Shown: positions 53,880-61,796 of the stretch, piece after piece | Layout of the letters: the number at the start of each line of letters is the position of its first letter | How positions within the stretch are numbered: the first letter of the stretch is position 1 | Assembly: GCF_016798325.1 (NCBI RefSeq) | Contig: NZ_JAERVO010000003.1 | Coordinates: forward strand, 186,001-250,000 | DNA from: Marinobacter mangrovi | Lineage (GTDB): Bacteria > Pseudomonadota > Gammaproteobacteria > Pseudomonadales > Oleiphilaceae | Direction of reading: 5' to 3' | Length of the DNA stretch: 64,000 nucleotides | The notes under the pieces: model-generated | Seen by the model: the letters and a program-made list of their open reading frames with translations, nothing else | What the model was told of the DNA's origin: nothing | Databases searched by the model: none | Position numbers and translations under genes: made by a program

Positions 53880-53985
53880 CCTCGTCCCCCTCTCTCCAAA
53901 CCTCTCTCCCTCCAGGGGAGAGAGGTTCATGAGGCCTTCAACTCGAACTACATCCATGAGCTCCCCTCGCCCCTTGCGGGAGAGG
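53880..53985. repeat. CT/GA-rich intergenic hairpin repeats
   Basis: Part of a 469-bp gene-free gap (53794-54262). It holds CCTCTCTCCC TCCA GGGGAGAGAGG and CCCCTC...GAGAGGGG hairpins in tandem. Such CTCTCCC/GGGAGAG hairpins are common dispersed intergenic repeats in proteobacteria. No gene is supported here. Confidence 0.55.
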
Positions 53986-54002
53986 GGCCGGGGGAGAGAG
54001 CC

Positions 54003-54146
54003 GTAGGTTGGGCTGACGCAGGAAGCCCAACAATAAGCGGACACACCTCAAGCATGGGCTCTCGAAAGCCGGCTCGGCGGCCATGAGATTGAGTGGGCTC
54101 GGCCGCAAACCCGGTCTGTTGGGCTTCCTGCGTCAGCCCAACCTAC
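54003..54146. repeat. 30-bp perfect inverted repeat, REP-like pair
   Basis: The 30 bases at 54003-54032 are repeated in exact reverse complement at 54117-54146, 84 bp apart. Each half is itself a hairpin (TTGGGCT...AGCCCAA). The arrangement resembles REP/BIME elements. It lies in the gap between the antiporter gene and yheV. Confidence 0.7.
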
Positions 54147-54262
54147 ATGGAATTGAGATCTATCAAAACCGTAGGAAGATCTCCGGCCGACCGCTGGTCG
54201 GCTCCGAAGCTGAAGCGTCGGCTACATTGAAGATCAATGCTCAAGCTCCTCCGGCGTTGGGC

Positions 54263-54520
54263 TCAATCCTCGCCGTCTTCATCCGCCGCCGCCTTGAAAA
54301 ACACCACCTGTTTCACGGTGTGGTCGTCCTCATTGCGGCGTTTGTTCACGCGGGTTTCCAGCTCGCCGAGGGGCTGGCCGTCCGGGGTCTGGGCGTCTTC
54401 AAAACCGCAGGCCACGCATTCGCGGAATTGGCCTTCCTCGGTCTGTTGCATCATGAGCTTGTCCATCTCGCCGCAGCGGGGACAAACTGCGCCGGCGATG
54501 AATCGTTTGGGGGTCGCCAT
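54263..54520 (-). CDS. yheV: YheV family putative zinc-ribbon protein (DUF2387)
   Basis: An 85-residue protein with two CxxC pairs, CPRCGEMDKL and CVACGFEDA, forming a predicted zinc ribbon. A charged tail contains NKRRNEDDHTVKQVVFFK. The family is found beside prlC in many gammaproteobacteria, as here (53 bp downstream). Function unknown. Confidence 0.85.
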   Translation of the reverse strand: MATPKRFIAGAVCPRCGEMDKLMMQQTEEGQFRECVACGFEDAQTPDGQPLGELETRVNKRRNEDDHTVKQVVFFKAAADEDGED

Positions 54521-54573
54521 CGGCTCTCCAGGGGTTGTGTTCGGCGGGGCACTCGGGCCCCGCCATCAATCGA

Positions 54574-56619
54574 TCAGGCCGCGTCGTCGGTGATGCCGGT
54601 TTGCCGCAGCAGGGCGTCCACTTCCGGCTCGCGCCCGCGGAAGGCCTTGAACAGTTCCATCGGCTCGCGGGAACCGCCCCGTTCCAGGATGTTGTGCAGG
54701 AACGCGTGGCCGGTCTCAGGATCGAAGATGCCGTTCTCCTCGAACAGCGAGAAAGCGTCTGCCGCCAGCACTTCCGCCCACTTATAGCTGTAGTAACCGG
54801 CCGCGTAGCCGCCCGCGAAGATGTGCGAGAAGCTGTTGGGGAAGCGGTTGAACTCGGGCGTCTCGGTAACGGCGATTTCTGAGCGCACCTGACGGTACAT
54901 GTCGAGCGGGTTCACCGGCGTTTCCGGCGTGAACTCGGAGTGCAGGCGGAAATCGAACAGCGAGAATTCCAGCTGACGCACCATCTGCATGCCGGACTGG
55001 AAGTTCTTCGCGGCCAGCAGCTTGTCGAGCAGGTCCTGGGGCAGCGGTTCGCCGGTTTCGTGGTGCTTGGCGATCAGACCCAGGGATTCCGGGTTCCAGC
55101 ACCAGTTCTCCAGGAACTGGCTGGGCAGCTCGACGGCATCCCAGGCCACGCCGTTGATGCCGGACACATCCGCCACTTCCACCTGCGTCAGCATGTGGTG
55201 CAGACCGTGACCGAATTCGTGGAACAGGGTGGTGACCTCGTCGTGGGTCAGCAGTGCCGGCTTGTCGCCCACCGGCGGCGTGAAGTTGCAGGTCAGGAAC
55301 GCGACCGGCAACTGCAGGCTGCCCCGCAGATTGCGCCAGCGGACCCGGCAGTCGGCCATCCAGGCGCCGCCACGCTTGCCCTTGCGGGCGTACATGTCGA
55401 GGTAGAACCAGGCGATGGTCTCGTCGCCGCGGCGGATGCGGTAGGCGGTGACATCCTTGTGCCAGGTCTCGACGCTGGTGTCCGGTTCGATGGTCAGATC
55501 GAACAGGCGTTCGGCGACGCGGAACAGGCCGTTAACCACCGTCTCCGCCGGGAACCAGGGGCGCAGGGTTTCCGGGGAAATGTCGTAGCGCGCCTGACGC
55601 ATCTTCTCGCTGTAGTAGCCGATGTCCCAGGCTTCCAGCTCGTCCACGCCAAACTCGTCTTTCGCGAAGGCCTTGAGGTCGTCGAATTCCTGCACCGCGA
55701 CCGGACGCGACTTGGCAGCCAGTTCCTGCAGGAAGTGCATCACCTCATCGACGCTGCGGGCCATCTTGGTGGCCAGGGAACGTTCGGCGTAGTTGTCGAA
55801 GCCCAGCAATTGGGACTGCTGGTGCCGGCGCTTGAGGATTTCCGCCATCACCGGGGTGTTGTCCCAGTGGCCACCATCCGGACCCACATCGGAGGCGCGG
55901 GTGACGAAGGCCTCGTACACCTCGCGGCGCAGCTCACGATTGTCGCCATAAGTCATGACCGGGAAGAAGCTGGGGAAATCCAGGGTGATCACGAAGCCAT
56001 CCAGGTCCCGCTGCTGGGCCGCCTGGCGGGCACCGTCCAGTGCGCTCTGGGGCAGGCCGGCCAGTTCGGCTTCATCGGTGATGTGCTTGAACCAGTGCTG
56101 GGTGGCGTCCAGCACGTTGTCGCTGAAGCGGTTGGTCAGTTCGGCCAGTTCCCGGGACAGGTCGGCAAACTGCTTTTTCTGGTCCTCGGGCAGGTCGACG
56201 CCGCCCAGGTGAAAATCCCGCAGGGTGTTGTTGATGGCCTTCTGCTGGGCTTCGTCCAGTTCCTGGAACGCAGGACTATCCGCCAGCCGTTTGTAGGCGT
56301 TGCACAGTTCGGTGTTCTGGCTCAGCTCGGTGCCGTACTCGGTCAGCTTTTCCAGGCAGCGCTTGTAGACATCGCGCAGCTCGTCGCTGTTCATCACCCC
56401 GTTGAGGTGGGAGATCACCGACCAGGCGTTGTTCAGCCGATCGTCCAGCGCCTGCATCGGCTGGAACAGGGTTTCCCAGGTCGGTTCGGACTGGGCAGCC
56501 AGTTCCTGGATCTGCATGCGATTGTCGCTCAGGATCTGGTCGATCGCCGGTTCCATGTGCTCCACCCGGACATGGTCGAAGCGGGGAAGCAGGTCGTCAC
56601 TCAGCAGCGGATTGTTCAT
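54574..56619 (-). CDS. prlC: Oligopeptidase A
   Basis: A 681-residue M3-family zinc metallopeptidase. The active site is TTLFHEFGHGLHHML (HExxH), with the third ligand Glu in the following LPSQFLENWCW region. It degrades signal peptides and other oligopeptides in the cytoplasm. ATG 56619 is preceded by AAGGAG and gives MNNPLLSDDLLPRF, as in homologues; the frame open to 56703 is not used. It is probably co-transcribed with yheV. Confidence 0.95.
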   Translation of the reverse strand: MNNPLLSDDLLPRFDHVRVEHMEPAIDQILSDNRMQIQELAAQSEPTWETLFQPMQALDDRLNNAWSVISHLNGVMNSDELRDVYKRCLEKLTEYGTELSQNTELCNAYKRLADSPAFQELDEAQQKAINNTLRDFHLGGVDLPEDQKKQFADLSRELAELTNRFSDNVLDATQHWFKHITDEAELAGLPQSALDGARQAAQQRDLDGFVITLDFPSFFPVMTYGDNRELRREVYEAFVTRASDVGPDGGHWDNTPVMAEILKRRHQQSQLLGFDNYAERSLATKMARSVDEVMHFLQELAAKSRPVAVQEFDDLKAFAKDEFGVDELEAWDIGYYSEKMRQARYDISPETLRPWFPAETVVNGLFRVAERLFDLTIEPDTSVETWHKDVTAYRIRRGDETIAWFYLDMYARKGKRGGAWMADCRVRWRNLRGSLQLPVAFLTCNFTPPVGDKPALLTHDEVTTLFHEFGHGLHHMLTQVEVADVSGINGVAWDAVELPSQFLENWCWNPESLGLIAKHHETGEPLPQDLLDKLLAAKNFQSGMQMVRQLEFSLFDFRLHSEFTPETPVNPLDMYRQVRSEIAVTETPEFNRFPNSFSHIFAGGYAAGYYSYKWAEVLAADAFSLFEENGIFDPETGHAFLHNILERGGSREPMELFKAFRGREPEVDALLRQTGITDDAA

Positions 56620-56777
56620 GGGGCTCCTTACTCGCCGAATTAAAGTCACTGATACCGGATCAATGACGGGCTGTTGCGGGCGGTGGTGGTCCGTGACAGG
56701 CACGGGACCGGTGCTCTACTGTATGACTCATCATACGCCAATGCCGCCCGCACGCGGATCTGTATAGGACTTATGTA

Positions 56778-57320
56778 ATGGCTCAAGTACGTTCTCACAA
56801 GGGGTTTAGCCCAAAAACCGGCGAACGGGTGTGGATCGATCCCAGTGCCCAGGTGATCGGTGACGTGGAACTGGGAGACGACTGTTCCGTCTGGCCGCTG
56901 ACGGTCATCCGTGGTGACATGCATCGGATCCGCATCGGCGCCCGCTGCAGCGTCCAGGACGGCTCGGTCCTGCACATCACCCACGCCAGCGACTACAACC
57001 CGGGCGGCTACCCGCTGACCATCGGCGACGACGTCACCATCGGCCACAAGGCACTGCTGCATGGCTGCACCGTCGGCAGCCGGGTGCTGGTGGGCATGGG
57101 GTCGATCATCATGGACGGCGCCGTGGTGGAGGACGAGGTGATCGTCGCCGCCGGCTGCCTGGTGCCGCCGGGCAAGACGCTGGAATCCGGTCACCTGTAT
57201 GTGGGCAGCCCCTGCAAGCAGGCGCGCCCGTTGAGCGACAAGGAACGCGGATTCTTCAAGTACACCGCAGCCAACTACGTGAAGCTCAAGGACGAATACC
57301 GGGCGGAGGCCGGTCAGTAG
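56778..57320 (+). CDS. Gamma-class carbonic anhydrase-like protein (YrdA/CaiE family)
   Basis: A 180-residue left-handed beta-helix protein with hexapeptide repeats. Metal-binding His residues of gamma carbonic anhydrases are present in VTIGHKALLHGC, with a further His in VLHITHAS. Many YrdA-like members show weak or no CO2 hydration, so activity is uncertain. It is divergent from prlC by 158 bp. Confidence 0.85.
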   Translation: MAQVRSHKGFSPKTGERVWIDPSAQVIGDVELGDDCSVWPLTVIRGDMHRIRIGARCSVQDGSVLHITHASDYNPGGYPLTIGDDVTIGHKALLHGCTVGSRVLVGMGSIIMDGAVVEDEVIVAAGCLVPPGKTLESGHLYVGSPCKQARPLSDKERGFFKYTAANYVKLKDEYRAEAGQ

Positions 57321-57358
57321 ACCTGGCGATTTTGCTGATCCAGATCAAAAAATGAGCC

Positions 57359-57387
57359 CTTGAAATCCGTCGAAGCGCTCTTAGATA
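57359..57387 (+). promoter_or_regulatory. Possible sigma-32 promoter of hsp20
   Basis: CTTGAAA (57359-57365) matches the heat-shock -35 consensus. A weak -10 candidate (CTCTTAGATA, 57378-57387) lies 12 bp downstream. It is the best candidate found in the 208-bp gap before the heat-shock gene, but the -10 is poor. Confidence 0.35.
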
Positions 57388-57463
57388 CGGAAATAACCAG
57401 TTCAGGAAAGCCCAGCCAGTTGGCGCCACTGTGTCGGGATCTTCCTTGAACGGGTCTGAAGTC

Positions 57464-57524
57464 GTTGCCTCCTGATCGAATCAGGGGGCACTCAAACATG
57501 ATCTCAGGTTCGTTTGGAGGAAAC
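57464..57524 (+). promoter_or_regulatory. Possible RNA thermometer masking the hsp20 ribosome site
   Basis: GTTGCCTCC (57464-57472) can pair with GGAGGAAAC (57516-57524), the Shine-Dalgarno region of hsp20, in 8 of 9 positions with one G-A mismatch. A small TGAT-CGA-ATCA hairpin lies between. Such mismatched pairing of the ribosome site is the hallmark of ROSE-type thermometers known upstream of bacterial small heat-shock genes. Confidence 0.45.
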
Positions 57525-57528
57525 TCTC

Positions 57529-57984
57529 ATGAGCAATCTCACACGTTGGAACCCCATCAGCGAATTCGAGGATTTGCTGGATCGCTACAACCGTCATTTC
57601 GGACTCCCGAGCACCCAGGGCGATCGCGAAAACCGCGACCTGTTCCGCCGCAGCGACTGGGCCCCGGCCGTGGATATCCACGAAACGCCCGAGGCCTTCG
57701 AAATCCACGCGGAACTGCCGGGCATCAAGAAAGAAGACGTGAAAGTCACCGTGCACGACGGCGTGTTGACCCTGCAGGGTGAGCGCCAGAAGAAGGAAGA
57801 GTCCGGCGAAGGCAAGACCCACCGGGTCGAGCGGGTCTACGGCTCGTTCATGCGCCGCTTCACCCTGCCGGACAACGTCTCGGAAAACGAGATCAACGCC
57901 AACTTCAAGGATGGTGTGCTGTCCCTGACCCTGAAGAAAGTGGAGCCGGCTCAACCCCGCTCCATTGAAGTGCAGGTCGAATAA
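57529..57984 (+). CDS. Small heat-shock protein, Hsp20/alpha-crystallin family
   Basis: A 151-residue ATP-independent chaperone. The alpha-crystallin domain spans about residues 43-145 (WAPAVDIHETPEAFEIHAELPG, then VTVHDGVLTLQGERQ and GVLSLTLKK). The usual I-x-I tail motif is replaced by PRSIEVQVE. ATG 57529 has GGAGG upstream, possibly masked by leader pairing. It is probably induced by heat. Confidence 0.93.
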   Translation: MSNLTRWNPISEFEDLLDRYNRHFGLPSTQGDRENRDLFRRSDWAPAVDIHETPEAFEIHAELPGIKKEDVKVTVHDGVLTLQGERQKKEESGEGKTHRVERVYGSFMRRFTLPDNVSENEINANFKDGVLSLTLKKVEPAQPRSIEVQVE

Positions 57985-58000
57985 GCCGATCCCATCGGTT

Positions 58001-58027
58001 TGCCCCTCGCCTTCCGGGCGGGGGGCA
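58001..58027 (+). terminator. Terminator of hsp20
   Basis: An 11-bp stem (TGCCCCTCGCC / GGCGGGGGGCA, one T-G pair) with a 5-nt loop lies 16 bp after the hsp20 stop, followed by TTCACTCTTTT. It is convergent with the vanB gene. Confidence 0.7.
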
Positions 58028-58057
58028 TTCACTCTTTTCCTGCGGTTGGCGCCTGGC

Positions 58058-59011
58058 CTACAGATCGATGACCAGCTGTTTGCTCAACGACCTTGAGCAG
58101 CAAGGGGTAAACTGATCATTGGCCGCCTGCTCGGCTTCGCTGAGGAACAGGTCCCGGTGATCGGGTACGCCGTCCAGAACCCGGGTCAGGCAAGTACCGC
58201 AGATACCCTGTTCACAGGACAGGGGAATATCGATGCCCTCACGCTCCAGGGCTTCGGCGACGGTCTGGTCGGCCGGTATGGCGATGACCTGTCCGGTGCT
58301 GGCGATCTTCACGTCAAAGCGGCCATCGTCCGCCTTGTGGGCCGGATCGTCGCCGGCACTGAAGTATTCCCGGTGCAGGTTGGCGTCGGGCCAACCCAGT
58401 GTTCTGGCCATACCGAGGACATAGTCGATGTAGCCCGGCGGCCCGCAGACATAAAGGTGGGTATCCGAGGCCGGCGACGCCAGGACGCTCTCAGCATCCA
58501 GTCGGGCATCGCCGCCTTCGTCCCTGTACACATGCACCCGGCCGTCCAGCACCGGTTGCCGTAACCGCTCCCGGAATGCGGTCCGGTCCGGTGACCGAAC
58601 GCTGTAATGACATTCGAACGCCCGGCCGGATTGCGCCAACGCCTCAGCCATGGCAAGGATCGGCGTAATGCCGATGCCGCCGGCAAACAGCAGGCTTCGA
58701 CGCCCCTCGGGCGCCAATGCAAACAGGTTGCGGGGCTCACTGATTTGCAGCCGGTCGCCCACCTGCAGTGCGTGCATGGCTCGGGAGCCGCCCCGCGATC
58801 CGGGTTCAAGCAGCACGCCGATCTGGTAGTAGCCCGAGACCGCGCCGGGATTGCACAGTGAATACTGGCGGATCAGCCCATCCGGCAAATGCACATCGAT
58901 ATGGGCGCCGGCTTCGAACGGCGGCAGCTCGGCGCCATCCGCCCGGGCCAGCTCAAAGCTGCGGATATCGGTCGCCTCCTGACGGACGGAAATAACAACA
59001 ACATCAATCAT
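58058..59011 (-). CDS. vanB: Vanillate O-demethylase reductase subunit (VanB)
   Basis: A 317-residue class IA reductase of the PDR/VanB family. It has an FMN-binding barrel (RQYSLCNPG), an NAD-binding domain (FAGGIGITPILAMAE) and a C-terminal plant-type 2Fe-2S domain with CEQGICGTC and a distal Cys (FTPCCS). It passes electrons from NADH to the VanA oxygenase. It follows vanA on the same strand after 53 bp. GGGGG precedes ATG 59011. Confidence 0.9.
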   Translation of the reverse strand: MIDVVVISVRQEATDIRSFELARADGAELPPFEAGAHIDVHLPDGLIRQYSLCNPGAVSGYYQIGVLLEPGSRGGSRAMHALQVGDRLQISEPRNLFALAPEGRRSLLFAGGIGITPILAMAEALAQSGRAFECHYSVRSPDRTAFRERLRQPVLDGRVHVYRDEGGDARLDAESVLASPASDTHLYVCGPPGYIDYVLGMARTLGWPDANLHREYFSAGDDPAHKADDGRFDVKIASTGQVIAIPADQTVAEALEREGIDIPLSCEQGICGTCLTRVLDGVPDHRDLFLSEAEQAANDQFTPCCSRSLSKQLVIDL

Positions 59012-59064
59012 GATTTCCCCCTGGCGGTCCGGACGACCGCGCGTCGGTAAAACGGTCGTCCGTC

Positions 59065-60126
59065 TCAGACGGCCCGGGCGGTTTCCGTGGAGTTCTCGGC
59101 AGCACGCTCCTGATCAATCAGCCGATCAATGATCTTGCGGGCCTGGACGCCACCGGCGTCGATGTTGAGCTTGAGCAGCTTGCGCTGTGGATGCTGGAGC
59201 AGATTGAGTTGCTGGCGTTCGAGCACCTCCAGGTCCTCGGAAAAGATCTTGCCCTGGCCTTCGCGAATGCTCTCGGTGAGCGCCTCGTCTTGCGGTTTGA
59301 AGTTGCGGGCCATACCCCAGAAGTACCAGATGGAGGTGTCGGTTTCCGGAGTGATGAAATCCACCACGATGCTGGCGGCCTTGTCTTCCGGCGCTGCGTC
59401 GTAACCGCCTTTGCCGGCGTGGGCCACGCCGACTTCGATCATGACATGGCTGGGTGGCGTGAACCGGCAGATCTGCCAGCGATCCACCGGCACATCCGGA
59501 TCCAGGTCATTACCGCGCAGCGCGTTCTGCCAGAACGGCGGCGCCGGAATGTCGTACATGTGCCGGCTGGTGGTGACTTCCTGCCCGTTGACCTTGGTCT
59601 CCGGAGCCGCTTCATCGATTTCCTTCTGGCCAATGCTGGAGGCGTGCACGTAGGTTTCGTGGGTCAGGTCCATCAGGTTGTCGATCATCAGCCGGTAGTC
59701 GCACTGGATATGGTAAAGACCGCCGCCGTAGGCCCAGTCGTCGCTCTCGGCCCAGTGCAGGTGGGGAATGTCCGCCGTATCCGCCTTGTCGGCCTCGCCC
59801 GGCCACACCCAGATGAAGCCGTGACGCTCCACCACCGGGTAGGTACGAATGGCGGGAAAGCCGTGCACCCGCTGTCCCGGCATGCTGGAGCATTTGCCAT
59901 CGCAGCCCATTTCCAGGCCATGGTAGCCGCAGACCAATTGGCCATCGCGGACAAAACCCAACGACAGCGGCGCTCCGCGGTGGGGACAGAAGTCTTCTAC
60001 GGCGGCGACCCGGTCGTTCTCGCCACGGAAGAACACAATGGATTCATTACAGACACGACGGCCCAGGGGCAGACCATCGATTTCATCAGGGGTACAGGCG
60101 ACGTACCAGGTGTTCTTGGGATACAT
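59065..60126 (-). CDS. vanA: Vanillate O-demethylase oxygenase subunit (VanA)
   Basis: A 353-residue Rieske non-heme iron oxygenase. The Rieske cluster motif is CPHRG...CGYHG (FCPHRGAPLSL, VCGYHGLEMGC). The mononuclear iron facial triad is likely in NLMDLTHETYVHASS (Asp and two His). It demethylates vanillate to protocatechuate plus formaldehyde, a lignin-derived aromatic pathway. Assignment as vanA rests on the vanB and vanR neighbours and the operators; related methoxybenzoate demethylases are possible. Confidence 0.88.
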   Translation of the reverse strand: MYPKNTWYVACTPDEIDGLPLGRRVCNESIVFFRGENDRVAAVEDFCPHRGAPLSLGFVRDGQLVCGYHGLEMGCDGKCSSMPGQRVHGFPAIRTYPVVERHGFIWVWPGEADKADTADIPHLHWAESDDWAYGGGLYHIQCDYRLMIDNLMDLTHETYVHASSIGQKEIDEAAPETKVNGQEVTTSRHMYDIPAPPFWQNALRGNDLDPDVPVDRWQICRFTPPSHVMIEVGVAHAGKGGYDAAPEDKAASIVVDFITPETDTSIWYFWGMARNFKPQDEALTESIREGQGKIFSEDLEVLERQQLNLLQHPQRKLLKLNIDAGGVQARKIIDRLIDQERAAENSTETARAV

Positions 60127-60173
60127 ATCAAACCCTCAGTTCAGTGTTGTCATTGTGTGGGTACTTCAGGTTA

Positions 60174-60346
60174 TGGATCCAATAAATAAGTTTTAGAGGT
60201 CAATGTCAAACAAAAACCAATTTTTTGGATCCAATAATTCCGGATGACATAGTCCACGGAGATGGGCCGGGCGAGACAGGAGGTGACTCGGGACTGATTA
60301 GGGATTACGACCGTTTGTCGTCATAATGGCGACGTTTCTGGATCCA
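60174..60346. promoter_or_regulatory. Three VanR-type operators in the vanA/vanR promoter region
   Basis: TGGATCCA occurs three times in the 304-bp divergent gap: 60174-60181, within TTGGATCCAA at 60225-60234, and 60339-60346. The known Caulobacter VanR operator is ATTGGATCCAAT, so these are strong candidates. One lies near each gene and one between. The rest of the gap is AT-rich promoter DNA with no gene. Confidence 0.8.
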
Positions 60347-60430
60347 AAACGGTTGTTTCAGGGAAGCCCCTGAATCCAGCGGAAAAGCAATGCCGCACAA
60401 CACAACAGCAACGCATGAGGCAGGTAGTCT

Positions 60431-61108
60431 GTGGCAAGTGAAAACAGGAGCGTGGTCACCCAGCTGCGCAAGATGATCAGCGAAGGCGCATACCATCAGG
60501 GTGAACGGATCGGTGAAGTGCGCGTGGCGGAAGACCTCGGCGTGTCACGCACGCCGGTGCGCCTGGCCTTTCGGACACTGGAGCAGGAAGGTCTGCTGGA
60601 GCGTACCGGTAAGCGCGGCTTTGTGGTGCGGGAGTTCTCCGAGCGGGACGTCCAGGTTGCGGTGGAGGTGCGCGGGGTCCTGGAAGGACTGGCGGCACGC
60701 CGACTGGCCGAGGCGGGACTGACGGATCCGGTTCGCGAGCAACTTGAACGCTACCTGGCCGAAGGCGACCGGCTGTTCAGCAAAGGGTATCTGGAAGACG
60801 CGGACATTACCGACTGGAGCCGGCTCAATGGTGATTTTCACCGCACCATCATCGAAGCCACCGGCACCCGGGTGATCGCCGATGCCATCCGCCGTAATGA
60901 CCACCTGCCGTTTGCCTCAGCGGAATCCATCATCATCGATAAACGCTGCCTGGATGGGGAATACCGCAAGCTCTTCATGGCGCACCAGCAGCATTGGCTG
61001 GTCTTTCAGGCGTTGCGGGAGGGCGAGGGCGCCCGGGCGGAGATGCTCATGCGCGAGCACGCCTATATCGGCCTGCGTTATGGCTCGTTGTTCGGGCTGA
61101 CCGATTAG
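60431..61108 (+). CDS. vanR: GntR-family repressor VanR
   Basis: A 225-residue GntR/FadR-type regulator. The winged helix (GEVRVAEDLGVSRTPVRLAFRTLEQEGLLE, about residues 28-57) precedes an FCD effector domain with metal-ligand His residues (NGDFHRTIIEATG, MAHQQHW, REHAYIGLRYG). It is divergent from vanA and probably represses vanAB until vanillate binds. The start is GTG 60431. Confidence 0.88.
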   Translation: MASENRSVVTQLRKMISEGAYHQGERIGEVRVAEDLGVSRTPVRLAFRTLEQEGLLERTGKRGFVVREFSERDVQVAVEVRGVLEGLAARRLAEAGLTDPVREQLERYLAEGDRLFSKGYLEDADITDWSRLNGDFHRTIIEATGTRVIADAIRRNDHLPFASAESIIIDKRCLDGEYRKLFMAHQQHWLVFQALREGEGARAEMLMREHAYIGLRYGSLFGLTD

Positions 61109-61163
61109 GGAAGAGGATCAGAAGGTGGGCGTCTAAGCCCACCCATGTCAGCCATCCGTAGGA

Positions 61164-61475
61164 TCAGACTTCGGCTGCGCCTTTGGCCCCGAACTTCTTG
61201 AGCGATGCCACGTACTCGACGCTGCGACGATGCTCGCTGATGTGGTCGAGGATGGTCTGGCCGCTTTCGCTCTTTGCATTCAGGTCGCGGCCGGCTTCGG
61301 TGAAGAAGCCCAGGAACCGCTCGAAATCCCCGGCCCGCATGGCCTGGTAGGCCTTGATGAGCACCTGGTAGTCCGGGTTCAGGGCAGTGTCATACGGGGT
61401 TATGAACAGGAAGCTCTTGACCCGCTCATCACTCCATTCTTCCCCAATGACCTTCGGCTTATCCGGTCCACTCAT
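61164..61475 (-). CDS. PA4642 family protein
   Basis: A 103-residue cytoplasmic protein. KPKVIGEEWSDERVKSFL at the start matches the uncharacterised PA4642 family. The rest is helical (YQVLIKAYQAMRAGDFERFLGFFTEAGRDLNAK) and ends in an ankyrin-like stretch SGQTILDHISEHRRS. ATG 61475 follows GAGGG; an in-frame start at 61490 is less likely. Function unknown. Confidence 0.75.
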   Translation of the reverse strand: MSGPDKPKVIGEEWSDERVKSFLFITPYDTALNPDYQVLIKAYQAMRAGDFERFLGFFTEAGRDLNAKSESGQTILDHISEHRRSVEYVASLKKFGAKGAAEV

Positions 61476-61652
61476 AGCTACCCTCATCAATGCTTTAGTA
61501 TTTTTCCGACACCCACAGGAGGCCGGCGTGTGCCCCTGGAGGGGCGACAGTATAACGGGGTTGGCGCTTAAACGTTATATGAATAGCGCATGAGGTTCTG
61601 GCGTGGCGTCATAAGAGCATCTGTAGATTGCGGTAACACCCAACGTTTAAGG

Positions 61653-61760
61653 ACAGCGAATGGATACACTTGCCGGAGGAGGGACAAGGACGTCCCGGTC
61701 GCATCAGCCGGCCAGGGACGGCCGTCTAATGCAGCGCAGGCAAGGGTATCCATTCGCTGT
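61653..61760. repeat. Long 108-nt hairpin with structured interior
   Basis: ACAGCGAATGGATAC (61653-61667) pairs perfectly with GTATCCATTCGCTGT (61746-61760). The stem continues past one A-G mismatch through CTTGCC / GGCAAG to 22 positions. The 64-nt interior has its own GGGAC / GTCCC and GGCC / GGCC pairs. It lies in the 321-bp gap between pomB and the PA4642-type gene, which holds no gene. It may be a structured RNA, a processing site or a dispersed repeat element. Confidence 0.6.
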
Positions 61761-61796
61761 TCCGGCACGGGATTGAAGGCTTGGTTTACGTTGAAA

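Noticed and set aside
54083..54787. A 234-codon plus-strand frame
   Set aside because: It starts in the repeat region and then runs antisense to yheV and prlC.
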